Source of the DNA: Bacteroidales bacterium UBA3290
Lineage (GTDB): Bacteria > Bacteroidota > Bacteroidia > Bacteroidales > UBA932
Assembly: GCA_002361615.1 (NCBI GenBank)
Contig: DETK01000045.1
Coordinates: 24,390-88,389, forward strand
Reading direction: 5' to 3'
Length of the DNA stretch: 64,000 bases
Within the stretch, counting starts at the first letter, position 1. Each line of letters opens with the position of its first letter. A program made the translations under genes and the position numbers. Shown here one piece after another: positions 8,145 to 16,927 of this stretch. The notes under the pieces are model-generated. The model was not told the DNA's origin, made no database searches, and saw only the letters and a list, made by a program, of their open reading frames with translations.

Positions 8145-8924
8145 CTAAATCGTTTGGATGCGTTTGAATAGTTTCCAGCATAGTGCTTGGCGGTAGGCCT
8201 CGACAGAGCCTTCGGGAACATAAAGCGTACAACGCTGCAGGCCGGTGTCGAAGAAAGCGCCCATCGTATCAAAATCTTCCGGATCGTCTTCAAACTCGAA
8301 GTGTGGCGGCTCGGGATTCCGGACGATGAAAGTCCGCAGGCTCCCGCAACTGGCGAACGACAAGCCGCCGATGGAATGGACCGAGGCCGGAAGATCGACG
8401 GCCCGCAGTTTCTGGCAGCCGTCGAAGGCCCGCCACGGAATGGAAGTGACCGGACCCTCGATGATGACATCACGGAGTTCTTCGCAGCCGTAGAATGAAC
8501 AGACGCCGATCTCCTGGACACTTCTGGGAAGCACGATCTCGACCAGGTGCTTGTTGCATTGGAAGGCCCGCTCATCGATGACCCGGACCGTCCCGGGGAT
8601 GGCGAAATGGGTAGCGGCTGAATCCCGCGGGTAATACAACAGCATTTTCCCGCTCTCCGAATAAGCGAGCGGCCACGAAGGATCGTAGAAGTACGGTCCG
8701 TAGCCGATGCCCGTGACAGCGGATATGGAGTCGGCCCAGGCTGTGTCAAACGTCAAATCGTTTTCTGTTGAATCTGCAGGTACCGTCTCCTGCGCCAATG
8801 TCGTTGAACGCTGTACGGTCCGGTTGCCTTCACACTGTGAGAAGAGCGCCCCGATGACTAACAAAGCCGATACGTGTAAAACCGGTAGGATGGACCTTCG
8901 TCCTTTCATTTCAACTATTATCAT
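8145..8924 (-). CDS. Exported BspA-type leucine-rich repeat protein
   Basis: This 259-residue protein starts with a signal-like hydrophobic segment ending ALFSQC at residues 28-33. The cysteine could be lipidated, but the -1 Gln is not a classic lipobox. From about residue 105 it has repeats of the LRR_5/BspA type, such as VRVIDERAFQCNKHLVEIVLP and VQEIGVCSFYGCEELRDVII, each with the I-x-x-x-A/S-F-x-x-C core. Such proteins are surface or periplasmic binding modules in Bacteroidales. The ATG overlaps the upstream gene's stop as ATGA, so translation is coupled. Only about five repeats are present. Ligand unknown. Confidence 0.78.
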   Translation of the reverse strand: MIIVEMKGRRSILPVLHVSALLVIGALFSQCEGNRTVQRSTTLAQETVPADSTENDLTFDTAWADSISAVTGIGYGPYFYDPSWPLAYSESGKMLLYYPRDSAATHFAIPGTVRVIDERAFQCNKHLVEIVLPRSVQEIGVCSFYGCEELRDVIIEGPVTSIPWRAFDGCQKLRAVDLPASVHSIGGLSFASCGSLRTFIVRNPEPPHFEFEDDPEDFDTMGAFFDTGLQRCTLYVPEGSVEAYRQALCWKLFKRIQTI

Positions 8925-10165
8925 AGCAAATCCTTGAAAACCTGTTCGTAATTATAGGCCGCCAGCTGCTCGTCGCTGCAGTCGAAGAGCAGCAGTTCGT
9001 CGACGAATTCCTGACTCTGGTAGCCGAAGCATTGGTAGCGGTTCTTGAGGGCGATGAGTTTGCGGCGGCAGATGGCACGGGTGGCGTGGTCAAACGCAGG
9101 CCGGAAGGAAGCCGGCAGCCGCGGGGCAATCCCAGCGCGGAAGTCCATCCACTGCTTCCACGCCGCTTTCTCTTTCAGCAGGGCTTCGCGCCGCTGTGCG
9201 ACGGGAAGCAGATAGTCTTCCTCGTCCTCAGGCTCCACCAGCCCGGCGATGAAAGCATCGTACTCCGCCAGGACGCGCGGGGCAGTCGCATAGCGGCTGT
9301 CCGCTCCGAGGAGGCGGGTGGAGTCCGGACAGACCCAGGCATTGACGGCACTTCGGTACGTCATCACTTCGTAAGTCTGGGACTCGCCCCACTCGACCGG
9401 GTAGGAAGAGGCCATCCCGTCATAATAGTTCACCACCTCGAAGGTTGAATCATATACCTGAGCATACCGCTCCGCGAGCGCAAAATCGCGCAGGGCCATT
9501 GCTGCCAGCGCCGAATCCGCCCGCTGCGCAAACTGCCGTATGGCAATCCGGTTGTAGCAGTGCTGAAGATAGGATTCCAGGCCGGCTTTCATATTGAGTT
9601 CAACCTGGAACTCAGCGTCGAAATCGAGCATACGCCCGATCTGCTGCCGGAACAGCGCGAGCCTTCCCTGCAAATGAGCCGGCGCAATGGAATCACCCGT
9701 GAACTGCGCCAGCCGCCAGCAGACGAACGCATCCTCGTCAGCATCCTTGAAGGACAAGTTGTTCAAGTCGTAGAAAGCCGTCAGATGCGGCACCCCCTCC
9801 GCAAAGCGGGACAATTCCAGGCTGTCGATACCGTGTAGTTCGTTCTGCCCGCACTCCGCCTTCCATCCGGCGACCTGCTGCGGATCCGGATCTTCGAACA
9901 AGTGCACAATGCGGTCTTCAGGATGCCAGCGGCGGGTGACATCAGCCCCCTCCCCCGCCCCTGCCGGAGTCGCCGGGGCTGCCGGGGCTGCCGGGTTGGG
10001 ACGGCAGCCCGCTAAGCCCAAGAGCAGCAGAACAATAAGAAAGTTGATACCGCGCAATTCCTTGGTCAGAAGTGCGTTCTCTTCATTCTTGGACCGGCTT
10101 ACCAGCCACATCACAAGAAAGAATACCGCCAGGACGATGAAGATGATGGTGAAGATGAATTCCAT
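8921..10165 (-). CDS. Membrane-anchored periplasmic protein of unknown function
   Basis: This 414-residue protein is predicted from the ATG at 10163-10165. It opens with a transmembrane helix (residues 2-22) and has a second hydrophobic segment (about 38-55, ending LLGLAGC), then a Pro/Ala-rich linker and a large soluble, mostly helical domain. I recognise no known family. It heads the operon with the LRR protein and the small membrane protein, overlapping the former by 4 bp. The second segment ends in a lipobox-like LAGC, an odd arrangement for a protein that already has an N-terminal helix. An in-frame start further upstream would place the start inside the promoter box. Confidence 0.65.
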   Translation of the reverse strand: MEFIFTIIFIVLAVFFLVMWLVSRSKNEENALLTKELRGINFLIVLLLLGLAGCRPNPAAPAAPATPAGAGEGADVTRRWHPEDRIVHLFEDPDPQQVAGWKAECGQNELHGIDSLELSRFAEGVPHLTAFYDLNNLSFKDADEDAFVCWRLAQFTGDSIAPAHLQGRLALFRQQIGRMLDFDAEFQVELNMKAGLESYLQHCYNRIAIRQFAQRADSALAAMALRDFALAERYAQVYDSTFEVVNYYDGMASSYPVEWGESQTYEVMTYRSAVNAWVCPDSTRLLGADSRYATAPRVLAEYDAFIAGLVEPEDEEDYLLPVAQRREALLKEKAAWKQWMDFRAGIAPRLPASFRPAFDHATRAICRRKLIALKNRYQCFGYQSQEFVDELLLFDCSDEQLAAYNYEQVFKDLL

Positions 10166-10196
10166 ATAAACGACTTTCAGGAGTTGATATTCGTTA

Positions 10197-10204
10197 CAAA
10201 AGTA
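10197..10204 (-). promoter_or_regulatory. Promoter -7 box of the 10.2-7.4 kb operon
   Basis: TACTTTTG on the minus strand lies 32 bp upstream of the ATG at 10165 and fits TAnnTTTG. It also supports that ATG as the true start. Confidence 0.5.
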
Positions 10205-10245
10205 ACGAGTTCCGGCCTGAAAAAAAATCGTAAATGCACCGGTAT

Positions 10246-10671
10246 CTACAGATCGAAGTACCAAGTGTTGGTGTCAATGGTGGCCTTGTACATAAATTCG
10301 GACTCGAGGGGATTGCTGTTGACCAACGGACGGCACTCGCTGACACTGCTGCCGGAATATATCTTGTCCCAGCGCCCGCCCAGGCCGGAGTTGACGTATT
10401 TCTGGGTGACGCGCATCGACCTCCCGCCGTAGCCCCCTGTAGTAACTTCGACGACGATGGGCATCTTGTACACATTCCCCTGATTGTCGAGCAGATAGGC
10501 CGTTGTCCTGTACGATTTCGCGGAGGGATGCGGCGCTACCCGCTGCTGGTACTGTTGCTGTTGCCCCTGCTGGTTCAGAAGCAAATTGTTGTAGGTTTGC
10601 TGATAACCGATCTGCGCGGAGGCGTAAGTAGCGGCTGCAAGGAAGCAGACGAGGAAAAAGAGTTTTTTCAT
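10246..10671 (-). CDS. Small exported protein of unknown function
   Basis: This 141-residue protein has a clear Sec signal peptide (MKKLFFLVCFLAAATYASA, cleavage before Gln20). The mature part begins with a Gln/Asn-rich stretch (residues 20-43) and continues as a small, probably beta-rich domain. No family is recognised. It follows the 313-residue gene by 28 bp on the same strand, so it is probably the last gene of the operon that contains the caspase/CHAT module. Confidence 0.7.
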   Translation of the reverse strand: MKKLFFLVCFLAAATYASAQIGYQQTYNNLLLNQQGQQQQYQQRVAPHPSAKSYRTTAYLLDNQGNVYKMPIVVEVTTGGYGGRSMRVTQKYVNSGLGGRWDKIYSGSSVSECRPLVNSNPLESEFMYKATIDTNTWYFDL

Positions 10672-10699
10672 AATGTTATTTTATTTAACTGATTAAGAA

Positions 10700-11641
10700 T
10701 CAAATAGGGAGACGCGACACCTTGAGCGAGGTATCGATTGTCTCATAGATGAAGAATTGACGGATCTGGTCTGTTTCGAAACCGGTGGATTCGTAAAGGC
10801 CGTCCTGCAATTCCACTTTTTTGATGAATTCCTTCAATTCCGCAACAACGGACAACAGCTGCTTCAAAAAAGCATCTTCGTCCATTTCATTGTCCAGCGT
10901 TTTCCGGAACGACCAGGTCCCGTCGTGCCAGGGTATAACCTCAATGTCATAATTGCTCTGGAACTTGGCCACTGCATCATTCACGGTCTTTGCCTCACGG
11001 TCAACGAAAATGCGTTTCATCTCGACAAACAGCAGAGCCCCGGCAAAGTGGTAAGAGCCGACCAGCACGATTTCATTCTCGCAAATGAACAGGCAGGGTT
11101 CGCTCATCCAGTCCAGCGTCTTGATCCTTTCGCACTGGAAACCTTCCGCCCGGAGGATACGCTCCACATCATACAGCGTCAGCGGGTTTTCCGCTTCCAC
11201 TTCCTCGAAATAAGGGCAGTCTTCATCGACGAAACAATAATCCTTCCTGTCAACACAGGACAGGATCCACAGGATTTCGCCCAAAAAGGCATTACGGAAT
11301 GACCGCTCATCTTCCGCATCCTCCTGAAGATACTCTTTCCTGCAGACGCAGGATCCTTCGTATTCCACAAGGAGAGACGCAGAGGCGTTCTCACCCTCTC
11401 CCAGCGTAACTGTCATTTCAAAGCCATCGGCAAGAGCGGTATGCTCTTCACATTTTCTGTCCTGTGCATCCAGGACCAGCACGACGGACGGATCCTTGCG
11501 GAGGCGCGCGATGATGTTCGTCCGGTTCTGGACGGCGTCAATGCCGCTCCCTGGAAGTGTCGTCGTCGTGGTGATGTCCTCGTGGACAAAACAGCCACCC
11601 GTTTTTCGGATGACGGTCACATATTGTTGCTTTTCTTCCAT
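10700..11641 (-). CDS. Cytosolic acidic protein of unknown function
   Basis: This 313-residue acidic protein has no signal peptide or membrane helix. Its C-terminal half (about 170-290) alternates strands and helices, with LLFVEMKRIFVDREAKTV followed by a helix pair. This loosely recalls YbjN/type III chaperone-like folds, but that is only an impression. It lies 81 bp downstream of the CHAT gene, likely in the same operon. If the module is an envelope protease system, a soluble cytosolic partner here could be a chaperone or a target. Confidence 0.65.
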   Translation of the reverse strand: MEEKQQYVTVIRKTGGCFVHEDITTTTTLPGSGIDAVQNRTNIIARLRKDPSVVLVLDAQDRKCEEHTALADGFEMTVTLGEGENASASLLVEYEGSCVCRKEYLQEDAEDERSFRNAFLGEILWILSCVDRKDYCFVDEDCPYFEEVEAENPLTLYDVERILRAEGFQCERIKTLDWMSEPCLFICENEIVLVGSYHFAGALLFVEMKRIFVDREAKTVNDAVAKFQSNYDIEVIPWHDGTWSFRKTLDNEMDEDAFLKQLLSVVAELKEFIKKVELQDGLYESTGFETDQIRQFFIYETIDTSLKVSRLPI

Positions 11642-11722
11642 TTATTCGTCCAGGCGTTTTTATCTGCCTTCACGGAATAAATGTCAATGCACAAGCGGAG
11701 GTAAACAGGAAAGCGGGAAAAC

Positions 11723-12967
11723 TCAATCGAGCATAATAAAGGGCGCCCAATACACCGGATCATTGAAATCCGCGCTGTCCATAAGAGCCTTTCGCGCCCG
11801 GTCAAGCGATTCGTGCTTGGTCTTTCCATCGAAAAGATGGGTATAGAATACCTTCATGAACTCAGCCGTCGCCCGGTCGTTTACGCTCCACAGCGTCATC
11901 AGCAGCGTCTGGGCGCCAGCTTCTTTGAACGCACTTTGGAGTCCCAGAATGCCGTCTTGCGTAACCGTTCCCAACGCCGTATTGCAAGCTGCCAGCACCA
12001 ACAAACAGCAATAGCGCATATCCAACCCGGCAATCTCTTCCGCGTAAAGCAAGCCATCGTTCAAGCCGAAAGGCATTTTCTCTCCCCGGATCGTATGTCC
12101 CGCACCGGAAAAAAGAAGACCGCAACTCTTATATAGTTTCCGTTTATAGGCAGCCTCATCCTCCCCGGGATACGTCCTGAAGGGGATATTGAATGTGTGG
12201 GTGGACAGGTGCATCACATACTCGTGGTCCCGCCGTGTATCACCGCGGAACAACTCTTCCAAAGCCCTCGGCCCCGTATTGGGAGAAGACAGCCAGGTAC
12301 GGATACGATAAATAAACTTGATTTCTTCCCTGCTCGCTTTCAAGTTGCCGTATCCGGCACGAGTTCCGTCATCGGCCTGGCCAAACGAGATCCCTGACAG
12401 CGGCAGTCCCTGGCAATCTTCGATGAAAGACTGCATGGCAGGAAATGCATGGCAAGACCATCCGTAGTAATTCATCTGGTCAAAGTCAGCTTCATAGTTC
12501 ATCCCACCATACAAGCGGATGGTATAATAGCGGTGCCTCTTCGGATCGGAAGGCAGTGCACTGACATCCGATACCCGAAAAAAATGATATCGCTCGAAAA
12601 GTCGATGCCCGCTGTCATCCATCAAGGCGGCCAAATTGACCAGATACAGTTTTCCGGCCGGTGAGAAATAAATGCGGTCCCCTTTTTTCAGATAGGCCTT
12701 CAACGGCGAAAACAGAAGAGTAAATGCGGCTTTTGCCGTTTCTCCCCGATAGAGAGAAGCATCTGTTGGAAGCGCGTCCAACTCCTTTTCCGCACATATG
12801 CGGACAGACTTCGGTTCGCGCCAGCCACTACGGTTTATACTGGCATAGCAAAAGCCATCCTGAATCTGGTACGCAACGGTAACTTCACCTCGTCGGGATT
12901 GCGCAACACCCCCGAATGGCAAGCATACAGCCAGAAAGAAGCACAGGAACCGAGTCAAACGTATCAT
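11723..12967 (-). CDS. Exported CHAT-domain (caspase HetF-associated) cysteine peptidase, region A module
   Basis: This 414-residue protein has an N-terminal signal peptide (cleavage near GVAQS, residue 23) and a CHAT peptidase domain for most of its length. The predicted catalytic dyad is His257 (MHLSTHTF) and Cys328 (LVLAACNTALG). Before it lies the YFSPAG strand, and the protein ends YWAPFIMLD, as do the two CHAT proteins on the island. The Gly that normally follows the His is Thr here. It lacks the TPR repeats found in most CHAT proteins. CHAT is a separase/caspase-like clan CD family. The ATG overlaps the anti-sigma stop (ATGA), so it is coupled to the sigma/anti-sigma pair. Substrate unknown; location periplasmic or surface by inference. 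Confidence 0.88.
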   Translation of the reverse strand: MIRLTRFLCFFLAVCLPFGGVAQSRRGEVTVAYQIQDGFCYASINRSGWREPKSVRICAEKELDALPTDASLYRGETAKAAFTLLFSPLKAYLKKGDRIYFSPAGKLYLVNLAALMDDSGHRLFERYHFFRVSDVSALPSDPKRHRYYTIRLYGGMNYEADFDQMNYYGWSCHAFPAMQSFIEDCQGLPLSGISFGQADDGTRAGYGNLKASREEIKFIYRIRTWLSSPNTGPRALEELFRGDTRRDHEYVMHLSTHTFNIPFRTYPGEDEAAYKRKLYKSCGLLFSGAGHTIRGEKMPFGLNDGLLYAEEIAGLDMRYCCLLVLAACNTALGTVTQDGILGLQSAFKEAGAQTLLMTLWSVNDRATAEFMKVFYTHLFDGKTKHESLDRARKALMDSADFNDPVYWAPFIMLD

Positions 12968-13488
12968 AACTGTTCCAACAGGGAGGACGCTTCCGGTGCA
13001 AATGCGCCGCCTCCGGCCGCAATGGCTTTCAGCAAGCGGCGAGACCGAAAATACTGGCCTTTGCGCAGGGCACAAACGGCCTCAAGCAAATCAAGTTCCT
13101 GCCGGTCAATATCCAGTTGCACCATATACTCCGGATCGAAGGAGGAAGGATTAGCCAATTCCAGCGAAAGTTTCTGGCGGGCGGCGACAATAGCATCCTG
13201 CGCCTGGTCAATTTCTCTTTCCTGCATCAGCGCCGTGATCTGAGAACCACCTTTCTGTCCGGATACAGGGTCAAAAGCGTACCCTACCTTGCGTGCATCG
13301 CTGCCGAGTTTCAATCCGACACCCGAGAAAACGATGAGGCTTGCAGCCACGGCGATCGCCGTCCGGAGCCACAACTTGCGACGCTGAACCTTCCGCTCCA
13401 GCGTTTCCAGATGCGTTATTGCGCCCCGCTCAAAGACGGCCGCTTCAATCAGGTCATTCAAGGACTCATGATCAGTATTCATAGCCAA
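12964..13488 (-). CDS. Putative single-pass anti-sigma factor, region A module
   Basis: This 174-residue protein has a short cytosolic N-terminus, one transmembrane helix (about residues 41-59), and a helical periplasmic domain (about 85-170) that looks like a TPR-type hairpin pair. It follows and overlaps an ECF sigma gene by 17 bp, the classical place for an anti-sigma factor. The island protein at 43714-44409 has the same layout and a similar C-terminus (G-Q/H-x-x-R-x-x-R-x-L-x-x-I-A, then a segment ending in A-x-x-A), so the two are probably homologous. No zinc-binding anti-sigma motif is visible. The role is inferred from position and topology. Confidence 0.72.
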   Translation of the reverse strand: MAMNTDHESLNDLIEAAVFERGAITHLETLERKVQRRKLWLRTAIAVAASLIVFSGVGLKLGSDARKVGYAFDPVSGQKGGSQITALMQEREIDQAQDAIVAARQKLSLELANPSSFDPEYMVQLDIDRQELDLLEAVCALRKGQYFRSRRLLKAIAAGGGAFAPEASSLLEQL

Positions 13489-14050
13489 GTTCTTTAAAGC
13501 GTTTTCTCAGAAAGCCGATTAGTTTTTGCGTACAACGCGACCGCTGCGTCGTTACTGTCCGCGCATTGGCATAGTGCATAATGGAAGCGATCTCTTCGTG
13601 GCTTTTCTCATAATAGATGGCCAGATACAACAGTTTGGAACACGGCATCTTCATTTCCTTGACCGCCGAGCGGATGACCGCGAGTTTCTCGTTTTTCTCA
13701 AAATCGGACTCCTCATCCACAACAGCATCATAGCGCATCACGTAATCCGTATCGAAGGTAAGCGGGGTCTGCCGTTTCCGATAATCATTGAGCGACATCC
13801 ACTTGCCCGTGTTGATGATGTATGCCTGCAATTTTTCGTCGGGAAGTCCGTCGCGGCCAATACGGCCAGTTCGAACGTTGTTGTACAATGCCGCCAGGGC
13901 ACGATGGTACAAGTCCAGAGCCTGTTCTGCGCCAATCGGATACGCCTTACATATCACACCGATGAATACGCTCTTGTAAGCGCGGTAGATTTCATCGAAG
14001 GCACGACGGTCTCCGTCGATCAAACGGTTGATATAATCCTTAGCGGCCAT
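13472..14050 (-). CDS. ECF-type sigma factor linked to caspase/CHAT proteases, region A module
   Basis: This 192-residue sigma-70-like protein has region 2 at about 5-95 and region 4 at about 125-185. Region 4 has MKMPCSKLLYLAIYY followed by a helix-turn-helix with ANARTVTTQRSRC. The island sigma (43125-43682) has the same unusual signatures, MKPPC and SNADSVKTQKSKC, so these two form a distinct subgroup separate from the sigma near polA. It overlaps the caspase gene by 11 bp and the anti-sigma by 17 bp. It probably directs transcription of its own operon or of envelope genes. Region 2 is divergent, which lowers certainty slightly. Confidence 0.87.
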   Translation of the reverse strand: MAAKDYINRLIDGDRRAFDEIYRAYKSVFIGVICKAYPIGAEQALDLYHRALAALYNNVRTGRIGRDGLPDEKLQAYIINTGKWMSLNDYRKRQTPLTFDTDYVMRYDAVVDEESDFEKNEKLAVIRSAVKEMKMPCSKLLYLAIYYEKSHEEIASIMHYANARTVTTQRSRCTQKLIGFLRKRFKELGYEY

Positions 14051-14933
14051 CGAACAATTTCCGGGATTTCATCTTTTCAGGGATCACGAACCAAGGGGTC
14101 TGCGACTTTCCTTTCGGCAACGGGAGCTGGCGGTACTGCACAAGAAGGGCATCGCACAACTGTCCGGCTGTCATTCCAGGTTCCAGACAGCGGCTAAGCG
14201 CGTAAGTTAGGCGGCCATACCGCCGGCCATTTACCTCCACTTCAAAATTAGTCTGAAATTCCTTGCAGGCGCTGAGGCTGATCCAACTTACGGGATTCAC
14301 GCCCGGCTTGGTCGTCGTCCCATAAAAAGGCTGCTCAAACACATCAACTGCGCCCCGGAATGGCGGAAGCGGCGCATCGGCATCATCCCGGGAAACGTCT
14401 CCGCTATGGCACGCATCCGCCACGAGAAGGACGGTTCCCCGCCGACCGACTGCCTGATGGATCCGATGCAGCAAAGCGTTGATTGTGTCATCAATCAGGT
14501 GCCGGTCTCCCTTATAGCCGCGCCAATTATAGGAAATGAATGCATCATACGGGACCAAGGCCTCGTCCAGCCGGTCTTTCGGATCGCGAAGCGCCTCATC
14601 TCCGTCCTGGTCGGTTATCTGCTGCCCGTGGCAACTGAAATGTATGTACACCTGGTCACCGGGGCGGGCATCAGCCGCAAGTTGTTCCAACGCCGACACA
14701 ATGGCCGCACGAGTGGCCTTGGACTCTTCAAGCAGGCTGATATTGGAAACCGGAAAGCCGCATCGGGAGAGCGTCGCCAGCACCAGCGCCTTGTCATTCT
14801 GCGAAGAGAGCGTATTCCAGCCGGACTCGGGCGGATAGGCGCCGATGCATACGACCAGCGCGCGTTTTGTGCCGCCGGATGCTTCGAAGCCCAAAAGGCA
14901 GAGCAGCAGGAACAAGAGATACGCTTTCTTCAT
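14040..14933 (-). CDS. Exported caspase-like (C14) peptidase, region A module
   Basis: This 297-residue protein has a signal peptide (hydrophobic residues 4-17) and a peptidase C14 caspase/metacaspase fold. The first strand reads ALVVCIGAYP. The catalytic histidine is His102 in IHFSCHGQQ and the nucleophile is Cys175 in VADACHSG. An acidic insert, DQDGDE, follows the His and could bind calcium as in metacaspases (inference). It overlaps the sigma gene by 11 bp and the upstream exported protein by 4 bp. The island homologue at 42259 shares the motifs H-F-S-x-H-G-Q-Q and D-A-C-H-S-G and the same gene neighbours. Substrate unknown; expected in the periplasm. Confidence 0.9.
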   Translation of the reverse strand: MKKAYLLFLLLCLLGFEASGGTKRALVVCIGAYPPESGWNTLSSQNDKALVLATLSRCGFPVSNISLLEESKATRAAIVSALEQLAADARPGDQVYIHFSCHGQQITDQDGDEALRDPKDRLDEALVPYDAFISYNWRGYKGDRHLIDDTINALLHRIHQAVGRRGTVLLVADACHSGDVSRDDADAPLPPFRGAVDVFEQPFYGTTTKPGVNPVSWISLSACKEFQTNFEVEVNGRRYGRLTYALSRCLEPGMTAGQLCDALLVQYRQLPLPKGKSQTPWFVIPEKMKSRKLFDGR

Positions 14934-15580
14934 TTTTCAGCCTCCCGGGAAGCCAGATCCCCCGCTTTTCGGTCGTAGAAACGCCATACGACCACGTGTT
15001 CGTGTCCCAGCGTGTTTTCGTATATACTGACGGTGACGGAGCCAAACGACTCTTTCGGATCATCCTGCCCGGGAACCTGATACAAGCGCAACAGCACGCC
15101 CCCCTTGGGAAGGCAAAGGTACTTCGTGACACGGCCCCTCGCGGACATCTCGACAAGGGTGTTGTTGAGCGATGGCTGCTCGTATTGGAAATGCTTATAC
15201 CGGGCCCGTGTCTCATCCAATAAACGGTCGGCAGCTTCAATGGCCTCATCCTCATCGATCATCTCCCGGATCACGACCTCCACTTCATAGACCGTCTTGG
15301 ACTTGCAGGACGCAGTCAGATGGACGACAGCGGGATTGCCATCATAATTTCCCAGCAGAAACGCCTCCTTGCACGAGCCATAGAAAATCTGGTCCTCCTC
15401 CCGCTCCTTGTCAAGTTTGAAACCCTGCCGCTTGAGCTGCTTCACAAACTCCTTGTACGGCGTTCCCAGTTGAATGCCGCTGAAACTGACGCGGGTTTCC
15501 TGCGCCGCAGCGGGAAATGACGCTAAAAGCAGGAATCCGGACAGGATAACAGAAAAAAAGGAAATCAGCTTGCGGTTCAT
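14930..15580 (-). CDS. Exported protein of unknown function heading the caspase/sigma operon
   Basis: This 216-residue protein starts at ATG 15578-15580, with a signal peptide ending SFPAAAQ. The mature part has GIQLGTPYKEFVKQLKRQGFKL, a helical motif seen in many small exported Bacteroidales proteins, then a beta-rich domain with two Cys-containing segments. It overlaps the caspase gene (ATGA), so it is probably the first gene of the module. It could be a sensor, substrate or inhibitor of the proteases; the sequence does not say. The longer upstream frame is unlikely because it would overlap the ATPase gene. Confidence 0.75.
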   Translation of the reverse strand: MNRKLISFFSVILSGFLLLASFPAAAQETRVSFSGIQLGTPYKEFVKQLKRQGFKLDKEREEDQIFYGSCKEAFLLGNYDGNPAVVHLTASCKSKTVYEVEVVIREMIDEDEAIEAADRLLDETRARYKHFQYEQPSLNNTLVEMSARGRVTKYLCLPKGGVLLRLYQVPGQDDPKESFGSVTVSIYENTLGHEHVVVWRFYDRKAGDLASREAEK

Positions 15581-15581
15581 A

Positions 15582-16787
15582 TCAATACAAAAAGCCAAAG
15601 GCCCAAAGCGGAATTTTCTTATAGACAGCACTCTCGATGTCATCGGCTGCGACATAACCGTTTTCTTCGTCCTTTACCTGCCGGAAAGACTTGTCGGGGC
15701 CGCCCACTTCAACCACCACGTTGCGGTCAATGCGGAAGTCGCCGGTCGTCAGGCCGCCATACTCGACCTGGTGCCCGGCACCGGCAAGTTGGTTGCAGAA
15801 GAAAGACTCCCGGACAGTGCCGACCTCCGGCTCGACGGAGGAAAGCGTATAGATGAGGTTTGGATTGTCGAGCAGAATCTTGTCGGGTTTCTGCAGATCG
15901 CTGGTCGTTGACAAGTCCGTAAACAGCCTACGGATGAGTTTAGCCTCTTCCAGATTCTTCATATAGCGCAGCGTCGTGGGGCGCTGGATGCCGATATTCC
16001 GCGAAATCTTGGATATGTCCACTTGGAACGGAACGATCTGCGAGAGAACCGGCAGAAGCGCCTTGACTTTCCGCGTATTGCCCACCTCCAGCCCGCGGTG
16101 GGCCGTCAGTTCGGACTCTATGATATAATTCACCACACCCTGGACTTTGTTCTGATAGACGCCCTGCTCTTCAAAATAAAAAGGATAATAGCCTGCGCGG
16201 AGATAGTTTTTGAAAAACTCCAACGGGCGCACCTGTTTGCAGACGTTCACACAGAAGGCGGAAGCCCCGGAAAGCAACGCGTCCAAAGAAATCGGTTCCA
16301 GCCGGAGACCGGTCTCAAACCACAGATATTCCCGGAATGAGAGACCCGGCATTTCGTATTCGACCAGACGGCGGGACAGGTCTGCCTGCCCGTCGTTGAT
16401 TCGCAGCAGGGACGACCCGCTGACGACAACGTGAAGGCCACGGTACAAGTCGTAAATCTCCTTCAATTCCCGGCTCCAGTTGTCGTACTTGTGGATCTCA
16501 TCGATAAAAAGGTGCGTTCCTCCTTCGCGGACGAATTTCGCCGCCGTATCCACCAACGTATGGTCGGTGAAATATCCCGTATCGGCCGAGCAATACAGGA
16601 CGTGGCGGTCCCCCTCTGCGAAATGCTTGCGGATATATTGCAACATCAGCGTGGATTTGCCCACACCTTTCGGCCCTTTGATTCCAATTAACCGACTCCG
16701 CCAGTCAATCCTGTCCATCAGCCCCCGGATGTACGCTATCGGAACCTGTGAGACATACAAATCGTGTAACGCAAATAACTTTTCCAT
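15582..16787 (-). CDS. AAA-family ATPase with DUF4143 C-terminus
   Basis: This 401-residue protein has Walker A GPKGVGKST (residues 38-46) and Walker B HLFIDEIHKYDNW (about 92-104) of the AAA_14 family. A winged-helix segment (about 255-300) and a DUF4143-type nuclease-like C-terminal domain follow. Such proteins are abundant single-gene accessory elements in Bacteroidales, with no agreed function. It ends 1 bp before the exported protein that leads the caspase module, so read-through is possible but may be chance. Two TGTAT/ATACA palindromes precede the gene and probably control it. A low-complexity AT-rich stretch begins upstream. Confidence 0.88.
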   Translation of the reverse strand: MEKLFALHDLYVSQVPIAYIRGLMDRIDWRSRLIGIKGPKGVGKSTLMLQYIRKHFAEGDRHVLYCSADTGYFTDHTLVDTAAKFVREGGTHLFIDEIHKYDNWSRELKEIYDLYRGLHVVVSGSSLLRINDGQADLSRRLVEYEMPGLSFREYLWFETGLRLEPISLDALLSGASAFCVNVCKQVRPLEFFKNYLRAGYYPFYFEEQGVYQNKVQGVVNYIIESELTAHRGLEVGNTRKVKALLPVLSQIVPFQVDISKISRNIGIQRPTTLRYMKNLEEAKLIRRLFTDLSTTSDLQKPDKILLDNPNLIYTLSSVEPEVGTVRESFFCNQLAGAGHQVEYGGLTTGDFRIDRNVVVEVGGPDKSFRQVKDEENGYVAADDIESAVYKKIPLWAFGFLY

Positions 16788-16792
16788 CGTAC

Positions 16793-16844
16793 TTGTATTT
16801 TACAAAATACAAATTTAGACAATTTTTGTATAATGCAAAATACA
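16793..16844. promoter_or_regulatory. Pair of palindromic operator-like sites before the ATPase gene
   Basis: A perfect inverted repeat (TTGTATTTT, AC, AAAATACAA; 16793-16812) begins 5 bp upstream of the ATPase start codon. A second site of the form TGTAT-N8-ATACA lies at 16827-16844, offset by 33 bp. The same pair at the same spacing occurs at 21052-21102. Confidence 0.65.
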
Positions 16845-16927
16845 TTTCTCAATCCAGCATATTCTCGAGTATTATTCGGCAATAAGCGATGCTCCCCACA
16901 CCAGGTATCTTTCATCAACTTACCATT

